The notes under the pieces: model-generated
Database searches by the model: none
What the model was told of the DNA's origin: nothing
The model's input: the letters and a program-made list of their open reading frames with translations, nothing else
Made by a program: the position numbers and the translations under genes
Shown here: positions 23,611 through 35,450 of the stretch, piece after piece
Numbering within the stretch: position 1 is the stretch's first letter
Layout: the number at the start of each line of letters is the position of its first letter
DNA from: Sinotaia quadrata
Taxonomy: Eukaryota > Mollusca > Gastropoda > Architaenioglossa > Viviparidae
Assembly (NCBI GenBank): GCA_028829895.1
Contig: CM054179.1
Location: 96,158,875-96,222,874, forward strand
Direction of reading: 5' to 3'
Length of the DNA stretch: 64,000 nucleotides

Positions 23611-25530
23611 TTTTATCGACAGCATATGTCACGATGACATTCGAATGCACGAGAGGCATAGGTACTATAAGTGACGTGTGCTGGAATCCGGATACTCACG
23701 TTACAGCGAAATAAAAATAAACATTGTCCATTCGGTCTGGTTTCTACGTCCACAGGCAAACAAGAAGGCTTACACCCTCACCCCCCCACCCCCCGAACCA
23801 TTTGCACTCGCGCGAGGTTGAACATTCTTTGTCTGTTCGCGTCTTTCCTAATTTGAATTACCAAAAGACATTTTGTGCATTTTAATCTTCCATTTTCATC
23901 ACTGTTTCTGTTTCCCATTTTGCTAGCATTTCTCTCTTGAACCCGTGTTCCGATATCCACTTCTGTCATCAGATTTATCTCCCTTAATGTCACATTAGTG
24001 GTGGTGGTTGCGTTCATTTTCTTTAATCTCTAGACCTATGTGCACATCTGTTCTTTTAATGTAAGCCACATGGCAAATTGAGAATTGAAATGATGAAATT
24101 TGCCGTTAAAGATTTAATAAAATAGCAGTATTTAAAGCGAAATTTGACATTTCTTTAGTCTGTCAAGTTGCAATAATGTTCGTTGAATAAGTGAACTAAG
24201 TGCACTTATGAGTTATCATACCTAATGGATATCTTTCAGGGTATATCATGGTATTTAACTTTCTTTCTGGTCAGTGATTTTTGTCAAAGTATCTATCTTT
24301 TTCTTGACAGTATATTTAGTCAGTGTACTTTCTGGTCAATGTTTTCCTGTCAGGGTATATAACTCTGTTTTTAGTGTTTTGCTGTCACATATACATACAC
24401 ACACATATCTTTCGGATCAAATACTTGTGTTTCCATTATGACAAGGTTAGTAGCTCTTTTATTTACTTTGTGATGGCCGAAAGTTACCCGCACACATTTA
24501 GGACAAATGCGTTAAGATATAAATGTAGTGGTCAGCACTTCCCACACGATGCGACGCTATTCCAATGTAAATAACACTTGGAATGAGTTAGTGACATAGC
24601 CTCAGTGGACGACCATGATGTCAAGCTGACAGTTAATCTAATAGACAGACACACCCGTGTCATCGGTAGCATAACTAGCCAGGCATTTCCCTTCTTCATT
24701 ACTTCTTTTCTGACCCACAGGTAGCTGATGTTTTGATGAGTGGTTTGCAGAATTGTATGTGAATTTCGTCAGTAGGGGAATCTGACTACACTCGTTATAC
24801 GATCAACGTCCGGCTGGTAGAGTCTGACTACATCTGTTCAAGGGGCCTACGGCAGTGCCAGCTGAACCGAGACTGTAAATCCTAAGAAGGAAATTGTGGG
24901 ACAATTCTAAAGTGTTGCCTAGAAGGGCTCAGTAAACTCCCACTCAATCAGACGGTGTGTCAACTCCGTGCTGTGCTGCGAGTGAGACTTCACTGGCTGG
25001 ACCAGTTGTAGCGAAAAAAAACAGGTCATGAAATTTTACCTTATCTCCTCTCTCTCATTAGGACAGAGATATTCCAGGATGAACAGGTTTATCTTGTATA
25101 TCGTTACGACAGAGATATTCCTTTGAATACTTATTGTTAATTAGTAGGGTATAAGAGGCTATTCGAACTGTAACTGTATTTGTTAATTATTAAAATTGAT
25201 GTTAATAAAGTTATTGTTATTTCTTATTCCTTCTTTCGCATACTATTTATGTTATATGTTTGGGGTAGTATCGGGTAGATGGGGGGTAGTAGAGTCAATT
25301 GTCAATTAAGTATGAATGAATTGAAGTAAGATAGCATTACTCCTTAAGTATAAAATAGGATGGAGAATTATGTGTTAATATTACGTCTAATTATGAGTGG
25401 GTAACTCATCGGAAGTATTGATCTAAAATAGGTTCCACTCACTAGTAATTGGTTATTCATATTTTAAATGATAATTAGTCATGTTAATAATCGTAACGGT
25501 GACGAGGCGTAGATATTAGTCACATATCTT
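23611..25530. other. Non-coding, no gene seen; weak decayed repeat at 24225-24390
   Basis: Loose repeats of TTTCTGGTCA and GTCAGGGTATAT near 24225-24390 look like a decayed array of about 45-bp units. TTTATCTCCCTTAATG (about 23970) is an inverted copy of the recurrent AAGGGAGATAA motif. The rest is unique AT-rich sequence. Confidence 0.4.
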
Positions 25531-25968
25531 TTTTCTCTCTGTCTGTCTCTGTCTCTGTCTGTCTCTATGTGTCTGTCTATGTGTCTGTCTCTCTCTCTCT
25601 CTGTCTATGTATCTATGTCTATCTCTCTGCCTGTCTCTGTCTCTATGTCTGTCTCTGTGTCCGTCTCTGTCTCTATGTCTCTGTCTCTGTGTATCTCCCT
25701 GTCTATGTGTCTCTGCCTCTGTCTCTATGTCTCTGTGTCTCTCTCCCTGTCTATGTGTCTGTCTCTGTCTGTCTCTGTGTCTCTCCCTATGTGTCTGTCT
25801 CTCTATGTCTCTCTCTATGTCTGTCTCTGTGTCTGTATGTCTGTCCGTCTCTCTCTGCCTCTCTCTAGGTCTGTCTCTATGTCTCTCTCTGTCTGTCTCT
25901 GTCTCTCTTTATCTCTCTCTCTCTCTCTGCCTCTCTCTAGCTGTCTCTTTGTTTCTGTGTCTCTCTCT
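25531..25968. repeat. (TCTG/TC/TATG)n compound simple-sequence tract, ~440 bp
   Basis: A pyrimidine-rich mix of CT, GTCT, TATGTCT and CTGC units on the plus strand. Overlapping Ser/Leu/Val/Cys frames (99-149 codons) come from the composition. Confidence 0.95.
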
Positions 25969-26327
25969 TGCGCACGGTTGTAATTTTATGTCCTCCCATT
26001 TTCCTCATGACGAAAGTACTTGCACTATATGCGCTTGGGTGGTGCGGAGCCTGTAACCGCAATTCGTTGTGGATGTTTCTTTGACTTACTAACGAATTAC
26101 AGGTGCGTGAGAGCAATTCCATGCCAGAAAGAAAGGAAACGGTACAGAGTAAATCAAGTGAGGCTCGTGACGGTGCTAGCAATAGATTCTGATTTTCTGT
26201 ATTCATTCTTTCACGGAGTAGGAAAGCTTCTTTTATCGTACCTGCTATCAGCAAAGTTAATGAGACACACTTGTGTAAGAGAGTGGAAAGAGATTGCTTT
26301 AAAAATCTCAAAATACAAACACGCGTA
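25969..26327. other. Non-coding flank of array, no gene seen
   Basis: A plus-strand frame open from 26020 into the following array has a varied 75-residue leader but no known motif. A minus-strand frame (25937-26386) is open over the same stretch. I assign neither. Confidence 0.35.
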
Positions 26328-26667
26328 CAGTCAGACATACGAGCGCACACATACACGAATGCAGTCAGACATACGAGAGCACACAAACACGAGTACAGTC
26401 AGACATACGAGAGCACACAAACACGCATACAGTCAGACATACGAGCGCACACAAACACGAGTACAGTCAGTCATACGAGAGCACACAAACGCGAGTACAG
26501 TCAGTCATACGAGAGCACACAAACACGAGTACAGTCAGACATACGAGCGCACACAAACACGAGTACAGTCAGTCATACGAGAGCACACAAACACGAGTAC
26601 AGTCAGTCATACGAGAGCACACAAACACGAGTACAGTCAGACATACGAGCGCACACAAACACACGTG
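26328..26667. repeat. Minisatellite, 34 bp monomer, 10 copies
   Basis: CAGTCAG recurs at 26328, 26362, 26396, 26430, 26464, 26498, 26532, 26566, 26600 and 26634. The unit continues with ACATACGAGAGCACACAAAC. Copies alternate between CAGTCAGAC/CAGTCAGTC and GAGAGC/GAGCGC. No stop arises in any of the three frames, so the 214- and 237-codon ORFs are artefacts. Confidence 0.97.
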
Positions 26668-27664
26668 CATGCTGTATATGTATATATGTGTGTTTCTGTG
26701 TACATTCATGTGCAAGGATATCTGTTCACTTGATTTCAAGCATTTTTTTTTTTACTGCGTACTCCCGTGAAGCTATTCTGTATTTAATTTGGCATTTTGA
26801 CATTTTTGACATTTTGACATTTTTGACTTCACGATTGCATTGTTTCCGTGTACATCCAATTATTTCATTCTTTTATCATATACTTTTCTCGTGTTGCCTT
26901 CTTCTTTTAGTGTAGTTGGGAAGGGGGTTCCCAATGTTGTGAGAATTTATTTTTCCTAGGCTAGCATATTCACGCTACATTCTTGCATGCTTCACTTGAA
27001 AATGGCGAAATGGTGCTCTCAACAGCTGTGCGTGGTGTCAAGTCCAAAAGCGGAACGGACAGAAAACAACGTTCCGTTACTTGTGTTGCAGATCGCCCAC
27101 ATACATCTACTGATGTTCGAATTAATAAGTAGTAACATACCGGTCATCAACTGATTTTGGTGCACTGGACTATCTTTACTTCTAGCCAGAGCCTGGTGTT
27201 TCTCTCGAAGAAGTGATTTTAAGTTACACCTCGATTCACCTTATCACTTCTCTTCCCTAATGCCGCCTACGTCACACCTTGACCTGCGAGTCGCCCACGC
27301 TAAAGAGATTTTAATCCCCCTTCATTCACAGACAGAAGTGCACTTGATGTTTCTCAGCCTGTGGCTGTTAACTAGTTTTACTTCCGACATTTCATTGGTA
27401 CTCTCAGGGTACTGGAGGTCAAGGTCAAGTCTACAAGTTTAGATTGTTTACTTTAATTATTTCCGTTTACCCTACATGGGACTCCAACTGAAAAAAAAAA
27501 CTGAAAATCCGGGCCGGATTTACCTGGAAATTAATGACTAAACTTACATGTATGAACCCTTTTAGCTTTTATAACAGTACATCTTGGATAGTTTGAATTT
27601 TATATTTTAATATTTGAATATTTATTTTATTGCGACTGGGCTAAATTCATAGCCCGATCTCATA
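26668..27664. other. Non-coding, no gene seen
   Basis: A small GACATTTTTGACATTTTGAC repeat lies near 26795-26830. The remainder is unique. Confidence 0.4.
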
Positions 27665-28475
27665 AGTATTAAAATACTATAATATGTCAGAAGTTTTCAA
27701 ATACTATAATATGTCAGAAGTATTAAAATGTTATATTATGTCAGAATTATTAAAATGCTATATTATGTCAGAATTATTAAAATGCTATATTATGTCAGAA
27801 GTAATAAAATGCTATATAATATGTCAGAAGTATTAAAATACTATAATATCTCAGAAGTTTTCAAATACTATAATATGTCAAAAGTAATAAAATGCTATAT
27901 AATATGTCAGAAGTATTAAAATACTATAATATCTCAGAAGTTTTCAAATACTATAATATGTCAAAAGTATTAAAATGCTATATTGTGTCAGAAGTATTAA
28001 CATGCTATATTATGTCAGAAGTAATAAAATGCTATGTAATATGTCAGAAGTATTAAAATGCTATAATATCTCAGAAGTTTTCAAATACTACAATATGTCA
28101 AAAGTATTAAAATGCTATATTATGTCAGAAGTATTAAAATACTATAATATCTCAGAAGTTTTCAAATACTATAATATGTCAAAAGTATTAAAATGCTATA
28201 TTATGTCAGAAATATTAAAATACTATAATATCTCAGAAGTTTTCAAATACTATAATATGTCAAAAGTATTAAAATGCTATATTATGTCAGAAGTATTAAA
28301 ATACTATAATATCTCAGAAGTTTTCAAATACTATAATATGTCAAAAGTATTAAAATGCTATATTATGTCAAAAGTATTAAAATACTATAATATCTCAGAA
28401 TTTTTCAAATACTATAATATGTCAAAAGTATTAAAATGCTATATTATGTCAGAAGTATTAAAATACTATATCAGA
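27665..28475. repeat. Higher-order minisatellite: 27 bp monomers in 81 bp units
   Basis: About thirty 27-bp monomers run for 810 bp. In the right half they are organised in triplets (81 bp): TACTATAATATCTCAGAAG, TACTATAATATGTCAAAAG and TGCTATATTATGTCAGAAG types in fixed order. The left part is irregular. At 9 codons per monomer the plus strand is open for 185 codons (27975-28532) as an ordered repeat peptide, which has the same cause. Confidence 0.96.
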
Positions 28476-28654
28476 ATTATTGAATGGATTAATAAGATGG
28501 AAGTATGGCATCATTTAATTGTAGTGATATGAAGAGGTAATGAAGGATTTTGATTGAAATTTAGTGATAGAAAGGTGTTCAACCAGTGATTCTAATGACA
28601 TAAAACTACTAGTATTGATAGTTTTTATTTATACTCTCTTAGTATTCATACTTT

Positions 28655-28812
28655 CAATACGTGAACAACATTAATGACTGTCGCAAACAACGCCTACAAG
28701 GATCTAAATAGTTCATACTCTCTCCTTTTCCACACAATGAACAAATGGATTTCAATACATGAACAACATTAATGACTTTGTCACAAACAACGCCTACAGG
28801 GATCTAAATAGT
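28655..28812. repeat. Duplication, ~57 bp x2, offset ~100 bp
   Basis: ATACxTGAACAACATTAATG and AACGCCTACAxGGATCTAAA occur at about 28655-28712 and 28755-28812. Confidence 0.85.
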
Positions 28813-29097
28813 TCGACTTGTAATGAGTAAGGGGAGATAATTTCGGTTGGAAATCAAGAGCCCTATTCATCAAATAGGGGAAAAAAAGTATGTCGATTTC
28901 CACAATTTATTCTTGCGAAGAATATTAAGCAATTAATAGTCGATCATTGGGGGAATGAATATTCTTTGCAATTCGAAATTTAGTTTCTCATCCATCATAG
29001 GTTAATTGAGAAACGGGAGGGGGGCACCTTTTTTTTATTATCAAAAGTAGATCCCAAATTGATTTACTTAACTTACGATTAAAGTCTTTTTTTTTAG
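28813..29097. other. Non-coding, includes AAGGGGAGATAATT motif
   Basis: The recurrent motif is at 28829-28842. Several A- and T-runs occur, including the T9 tract just before the candidate exon. Confidence 0.4.
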
Positions 29098-29316
29098 CTG
29101 CAGACGATCGACTGATCAGTTGGAGATTGACATTCCAGAACCTGTTGTAATGGCCAAACAGGCGAGAAGACAAAGTTTCTCTGCTGGAGATCAGTTCAGA
29201 GATAATCTGATTGCTGTTGGGGACTGTAACGTCTGCACCACGTGGTCAGATGATGTATGTTTGCACCATGAATTCGAGGTAGAGTGTAGGACAAGTGATT
29301 GTAGCAGGCTGTAACC
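29098..29316 (+). CDS. Candidate unrecognised exon (weak)
   Basis: An open frame follows a strong acceptor (T9-AG, ending at 29097) and reads through varied, Cys-containing sequence (IDIPEPVVMAKQARRQ; CNVCTTWSDD) to a stop at about 29314. Plausible donors inside it are GAT|GTATGT (29255) and GAG|GTAGAG (29280), which would give internal exons of 157 or 182 bp. I recognise no domain. Only the splice context and non-repetitive composition support it, and chance is a real alternative. Confidence 0.22.
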
Positions 29317-29604
29317 AAGAGTCCATAGTAGGCTTTGGAATTTCATTTCTCACCAAAAGAATCTCCTTATGTTGAAAAGGACACATTTTTTTTTTGTTCA
29401 CTTACCGCACTGGACATGAGGACAAAAGTAATGATTCACTTTAAGAGGCCGTTCGGGGTCTGAAGAGAGTTATAAACTAGGGCAGTGTTTTTAATATAAT
29501 CTCAGCTTTGTTGCAACATACATTTGTAATACATTTCACTAATGCTTGCTACTGAGATCTGACTTCTGGTGCCAGTACTATACTTTTAAATCTGCATCAA
29601 CTGT
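29317..29604. other. Non-coding, no gene seen
   Basis: Unique AT-rich sequence. Confidence 0.4.
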
Positions 29605-29840
29605 ACTGTATTCACACTTGTCAACGAGATCTTATCACATAAATATGTATCACATCCACAAATGCCAATGAGATCTTATCACATAAATATGTATCACATC
29701 CACAAATGCCAATGAAATCTTTCCTCATATTTATGTACCACATCCACACACGCCATTGAGATCTTACCTCATAATTATGTATTACATCCACGCATATGAA
29801 TGAGATCTTTATCTCATAATTATTAACTGCATACACGCAC
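29605..29840. repeat. Minisatellite, ~44-45 bp monomer, 5 copies
   Basis: Units of AATGAGATCTTATCACATAA plus ATATGTATCACATCCAC. The monomer contains the inverted repeat ACATA-AA-TATGT. Copies 3-5 are diverged. The minus-strand ORF here is a repeat product. Confidence 0.92.
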
Positions 29841-30523
29841 TTAATATCCGGGTGTTTTTACATAGCCCCGCGTACTCGACACAGTATATAAATCTGTTCT
29901 CACTTGGTATGGAACCACTCTGCTTCACTGTACACATAGACGTTTGCATTTATAATTGTTAACATTCAAAAGCCACGATGCTTTTGGTCACTGCAAACCT
30001 ATCGTGGCACCCTGCATTCTTAGTGTTATATTTAAAATAAAAGTTGTATTGAAAAAGACAAATGGATTTTTAACTGGAACACTTCTTTCCACTCACAATC
30101 ATGCATGCGGGTCTTAAGTGCTTTACTCTATCTCCCAAGACACAATAAATGCCACAATATTAGTTTGACTCCATTAGTTTTGTTTACACGGAAATTGCGA
30201 CATGTTTCTCTGTTACTAATCTTCCGTGTCCGGAAATTGTCGAATAAGCCCGAATTCTGTCCAGCGGAAATGGCAATGGAATTAGAAGCGGTGCCTGTAG
30301 GGATAAGACCGATGCGCTAGGGCTTTTCTAAAATCTGATGATTGGCATATCAAATCCTTTATCGCCTGAACGTTTCAGCGCTGATGACGTATGGGCATAT
30401 CGAACCTTTCCTCGAGACTTAGTTCACGAGATGACCGCTTGATGTGATTCAAAATAGTAAAATCTCTTCGTGTGAGGATAGCTTTTGTGTTGGAAGTTAA
30501 ATATGAGATTTAATCCGCGAGCA

Positions 30524-30526
<3 letters not shown>
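29841..30526. other. Non-coding, no gene seen
   Basis: Unique sequence with no recognised exon or RNA. Confidence 0.4.
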
Positions 30527-30596
<70 letters not shown>

Positions 30597-30745
30597 ATAT
30601 GTATGTGCGTGTGCATGTATATTTGCTCATGTGTGCGTGTGTGCATCGATGTGCGTTTGTACATATGCGCGCGTAGGTATGTACGTTTGTATACGTGTGC
30701 ATGTGTTTATACAGGTGTGCGTGCGTGTGTATGTATGTGTATTTG
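30527..30745. repeat. (GT)n microsatellite with impure GT-rich extension
   Basis: Pure GT at 30527-30594, then GTGTGC/GTATGT-rich sequence to about 30745. ORFs of alternating Cys-Val and Tyr cross it and are artefacts. Confidence 0.97.
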
Positions 30746-30863
30746 TACTTGTCTAGATATTAAAGAAAGTCGACGATACCACAGACCAACGATAGCTAGT
30801 AAATGCTCTACATGGCAGTCTGATGGAAAGACTTACTTAGTATTTTCATGCAAGGTAAACTTG

Positions 30864-31080
30864 TATTAAATATCTGACAGGACTCCCTGTGTTAAATAAC
30901 TGACAGGACTCCATCTATTAAATACACGACAGGACTCCCTTTATTAAATAACTAACAGGACTCCCTGTATTAGGACTCCCTCTATTAAATAATTAACAGG
31001 ACTACATGTACTAAATACTTGACACACTCCATGTATTACATACCAAACAGGACAGCGTATTACATACATGACAGAACTAT
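30864..31080. repeat. Minisatellite, ~26-30 bp monomer, ~8 copies
   Basis: Units of TTAAATAACTGACAGGACTC plus CCTGTA. The array decays to the right into ACATGACAG remnants that continue toward 31260. Confidence 0.9.
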
Positions 31081-31264
31081 TACAGTGAATACAAATCAGT
31101 ACAACTGTACGAAAGACTTCACTCCATATATATTTATGACAGATAAAAACTTATTTCGTACATTCCATGACATTCTGTATTAAGTATAGAATATAAATAA
31201 ATGTATTAAATTGAAGACATAACAAACTGTATTAAATACATGAAATGACAAACAAACTGTACTT

Positions 31265-32200
31265 ATCATTCATATCTTCCTGTCATTTACTGCTGTACGA
31301 CAAATATCAATCATATATTCCTGTCCTTTACTGCCGTAAGTCACATATCAATCATATCTTCCTGTCATTTATTGCCTTACATCACATATAAATCATATCT
31401 TCCTGTTCTTTACTGCCGTACGTCACAGAGCAATAAGATCTTCCTGTCCTTTACTGCAGTACGTCATAGAGCAATCAGATCTTCATGTTCTTTAATGCCG
31501 TACGTCACAGAGCAATCAGATCTTCCTGTCCTTTACTGCAGTACGTCATAGAGCAATCAGATCTTCCTGTCCTTTATTGCCGTACGTCACAGAGCAATCA
31601 GATCTTCCTGTCCTTTACTGCAGTACGTCATAGAGCAATCAGATCTTCCTGTCCTTTACTGCCATACGTCATAGAGCAATCATATCTTCCTGTCTTCTAC
31701 TATCTTACGTCATTTAACAAACATATTTCCATGATTGTCCTATAATGACCCACGTCACATATCATTCATATCTCCCTGATTGTCTTTTACTCACATAGGT
31801 CATATTGCAATCATATCTTTCTGACTGTCTTACTAACTCATGTCACATAGTCATCATATCTTCCTGACATCTTTTGCTATTTTACGTCACTTAACAATCC
31901 TTTCTCCGTGACTGTCTTTCATTGTCTGAGGCCATGTTGCAATCATATCTTCCTGACAGTCTTCTGCTGATTTAGGTTACTTAGCAATCATATCTTCCTG
32001 ACAGTCTTCTGCTGATTTAGGTTACTTAGCAATCATATCTTCCTGTCGGTCTTCCACCGACTTAGATCAATTAGCAATTATTTCTCCCTGACTGTACTCT
32101 ACTACCTTGGGTCACATAGCAACCATTTCTTTCTGGCTGCCTTACGTTACAGAGTAAACAATTCTCCCTGATTGTCTCCCTGATTATCTCCCCGATTGTC
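31265..32200. repeat. Minisatellite, 41 bp monomer, ~22 copies, homogeneous core and decayed arms
   Basis: The core (about 31400-31690) has near-identical units of GTCCTTTACTGCCGTACGTC plus ACAGAGCAATCAGATCTTCC. On both sides the copies diverge steadily, the right arm reaching 32200 as CTGACTGTCTT... units. This is the expected profile of unequal exchange acting in the centre. Confidence 0.93.
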
Positions 32201-32845
32201 TTCCTCATTGTTCTGTCTGTTTTAGGAATGCTGTAGTTTTATTACAGTTATGTGGTTTGCATTTTGTATTCTCATTATTTATTTATTTTTCTTCATGTTC
32301 CATACTGATTATTGTTAAATTTAACTTCCTTCAAACAATAATTAAATCTTCGCTGTTTCTTGGCATTTATCCGAGTGTTTTAGATAGGCATGTGTGCAAT
32401 TCTTGCGTGTTATTGTGTATTTTATTTTTCTATTTACAGTTCTTTGCTTTGCTTATTGGTGAATATGTTTCTTCATCTGTATTTTTTTTGCAGTGTAAAC
32501 TGTGTTGCTAATGGCTATTTTACTTGCTGTAAATGACTTACTAAAAGAGGATATAGCTCTTTTACTTTATCACGGTATATTTTATATTTAACAATTTTGT
32601 ATGCTAAACATTATTCACTTTCATTAGCGCTATACGAAGAAAATCATCAGTCGTGCAGTCAACACATACATTTGCCATAAAGAAAAGAAATTTTCTTTAA
32701 ATTGGAACATACTTCCCTCTTCCCCGCCATCCTACGCCCTCCCCCGAATAAAGTGAAATCGTAAACACCCTTTCTTATGTAACCAGTTTTCCCTTAAACA
32801 TTCCATAATGTGAAACATGTGTGATTGTAGTGTTTTATGTGTGAG

Positions 32846-32848
<3 letters not shown>
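32201..32848. other. Non-coding, no gene seen
   Basis: T-rich AT-rich sequence. The 84-codon frame at 32257-32511 is Phe/Leu/Ile-rich through composition. Confidence 0.4.

Positions 32849-32914
<66 letters not shown>
32849..32914. repeat. (TG)n microsatellite, 66 bp
   Basis: A pure TG dinucleotide tract. Confidence 0.98.
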
Positions 32915-32917
<3 letters not shown>

Positions 32918-33540
32918 TTTAATATTTATGTTCTTAAGTGTTCAGTCTTTTTCTACAGAATGATTTTATAAGGGCTTTCGTAGAATTATTTGAAGGCAAA
33001 TTGATAACTAATAATAAAAAAAAAAATAGATAATATACAACATTTAAACGCTGCACTGACCTCGGTTAAAAAAAAAAAACAACTTGCAAATTCAATGTTT
33101 ACCCCATCTTGCCCGGTAAGACCTCCGAGCGCAAGATGGGAGGGGGGAAGGGAGAGAGAGAAAACTTCCATAGCTGTCCTTTAGCTCGCTGTCATAACCG
33201 TTCTTGTTTTCCTCTCGTTTTAACTGCCAGTTGCACCAACATTCTTTTCTGTGCTCGTCTGGGGTAGCAAACACTTAGTGTTAGTGGCCGATAATTGCTT
33301 CCAGCGGCTGACTTTAGCTAGATGGATCTGTGTAAACAGTTTGCGGCTTTTTGCGATTTATGGCCGATAATAAGGAGGCGTTGTGGAAGTCCTAGCTCTA
33401 ATAATCATCTTTGGTTAATATGCTTATGTTTGCACAGATCACACGAACTAGGGTTTCTGCAAGTCAATCCTGTTTTGGAAGATTTTTGGTATTAAGAGAT
33501 ACTGCCGTATTCCAGTGGGGAAGAGGAGGGAGCGCAACGT
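32915..33540. other. Non-coding, no gene seen
   Basis: Contains A-runs near 33015 and 33068 and a G/A-rich block near 33140-33165. No exon is recognised. Confidence 0.4.
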
Positions 33541-34165
33541 TGATAGAATAATGCGTAGTGTAGAGAGACGTTTATGTGTTGTGCTAGATTGATGGAATAA
33601 TGCGTAGTGTAGAGAGACGTTTATGTGTTGTGCTAGATTGATGGAATAATGCGTAGTGTAGAGAGACGTTTATGTGTTGTGCTAGATTGATGGAATAATG
33701 CGTAGTGTAGAGAGACGTTTATGTGTTGTGCTAGATTGATGGAATAATGCGTAGTGTAGAGAGACGTTTATGTGTTGTGCTAGATTGATGGAATAATGCG
33801 TAGTGTAGAGAGACGTTTATGTGTTGTGCTAGATTGATGGAATAATGCGTAGTGTAGAGAGACGTTTATGTGTTGTGCTAGATTGATGGAATAATGCGTA
33901 GTGTAGAGAGACGTTTATGTGTTGTGCTAGATTGATGGAATAATGCGTAGTGTAGAGAGACGTTTATGTATTGTGCTAGATTGATGGAATAATGCGTAGT
34001 GTAGAGAGACGTTTATGTATTGTGCTAGATTGATGGAATAATGCGTAGTGTAGAGAGACGTTTATGAGTTGTGCTAGATTGATGGAGTATTGTAGTGTAG
34101 AGAGACGTTTATCGTTTATGTGTTGTGCTTGATTGATAGTGTAGAGAGACGTGTATGTGTTGGCA
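33541..34165. repeat. Minisatellite, 49 bp monomer, ~12 copies, nearly identical
   Basis: TGATGGAATAATGCGTAGTG starts every 49 bp from 33541 (first copy TGATAGAATAATGCG) through 34031, and each unit ends in TTTATGTGTTGTGCTAGAT. Copies up to about 33960 are almost identical, with G-to-A and T-to-A changes only in the last ones. Truncated copies run to 34165. The homogeneity indicates recent amplification. Confidence 0.98.
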
Positions 34166-34184
34166 TAAAAAGGTATTTCCAAGG

Positions 34185-34610
34185 TCTACTCGCTCCACAC
34201 TGCGTACACTGTTGGACCCGCACGTAAGACCCGCTCGTTCCACATATCATTGCGTTCATTGTCGGACCCACACGTCACGCCCACTCGCTCTACACATCAT
34301 TGCGCACATTGTCGGACCCACACGTAGGACCCATTCACTCCACATATCAGTTCTTGCACTGTCTGACCCACACAGCGAGACGACGAACGAGAGACAGATC
34401 AGTGGAGACAGAACAACAACGAACCTCTCCCCCCCACACTCCCCCCTCCCCAAGTGCGAAAGCCGGAAGCGCCCCCCCTACTTGACCAACGGACCCACAC
34501 ATAGGACCCAATCGCTCCATGTATCATTGCGTGTACTATCAAGCCCACACGCAGGGCCCACTTACTCCACCTGTCATTAAGATTACTGTCGGGCGCACAC
34601 TTACACATCC
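34185..34610. repeat. Minisatellite, ~51 bp monomer, 6-7 copies, interrupted
   Basis: Units of CGCTCCACATATCATTGCG, CACATTGTCGGACCCACACG and TAGGACCCAC. Four copies lie at 34185-34375. The array resumes at about 34490 with two to three diverged copies. The intervening 115 bp (34376-34490) has no similarity to the monomer. Confidence 0.9.
34376..34490. other. Foreign ~115 bp block inside the 51-bp array
   Basis: Non-repeat sequence, C-rich at its right side (runs of C near 34428-34450 and 34473), splits the array. Both flanks carry GACCCACACA, which is also part of the monomer, so a 10-bp target duplication cannot be told from the array itself. The block contains GAAAGCCGGAAGCGCCCCCC, similar to GAAGCCGAAAGCGCCCCCTA near 19648. 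Confidence 0.6.
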
Positions 34611-35450
34611 GCACGTTATCACGTCTGACTTCTGTAGTCCACGCATCACTAAGTTCACACTTGACTGACACTTCACAGCAACAGATTTAAACAGACTGGT
34701 TTTCAACAAACTGGTTCTATTAGAGCACCAGATGGACCGTATTTACTTTCAGACCCTTGTTATCTCCCTTATTTATATCAGCAGTCACTGACGATGAAGA
34801 AGGATCCCTACAGAAGGGAGCTAAATGATATTACCGGACGGTAGTGAATGTCTTTGTGTTTGGAAGGGGGGGGGGGAGGGCGTTGTGGTGGAAGTGAAGC
34901 GTGGCTAAGAAGACTTCTTCTCTCAAAATTGAGCCCACACGAGCAGGACCGAGCTCTGAATTACCACCCCTGCACAAAACCAACATGAGCTCTGAATTAC
35001 CACCCCTGCACAAAACCAACCAATTTGATCCTCCTCCACCTTCTCTCTACCCTTGCTTCAACAGCCGGAACGTCTGGCATAGGAAATCACATATCTGCTC
35101 TTTAGTTCCAGGGCTGATTATCAGGCGAATTCCTAAAGGTCGAATTACCAGACAGGGAAGTCAACACAAAGATCGCTTCCGCATTTGGTTTCTCAAAGAT
35201 CTCCAGAGAGGCTTTGGAATTATTGTCCGGCAAGGGAAAATCTCACAAACATTTCACCTAGCAACTCATATTGCACTCGGAAAGTTTCCAGATTTGTAAA
35301 TCGGTTTTTGGTGGACACAGAATAAATTCAGAGAATTATCACAGCGTGATGCATACGTCATTCTGTGGTGGCGTCACTGTCAAACAAAAAGCTTTATAGG
35401 CTTACAATACAAAAAGAAATGTCTATCTATATAAAACATGAGGCCAGTGA

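Noticed and set aside
26020..26915. 237- and 214-codon ORFs with QTYERTHTR-type repeats
   Set aside because: The repetitive parts are frames of a 34-bp minisatellite that has no stops. The leader has no known domain.
27975..28532. 185-codon KYYNISEVF-type repeat protein
   Set aside because: It follows from the 27-bp monomer (9 codons). No start context, signal peptide or splice support is seen.
30529..30869. Cys-Val-rich ORFs in the GT tract as secreted or metallothionein-like peptides
   Set aside because: They are translations of a GT microsatellite in several frames.
34901..35299. 132-codon plus-strand frame as a gene
   Set aside because: Its first third is a 36-bp duplication, and the rest matches nothing I know.
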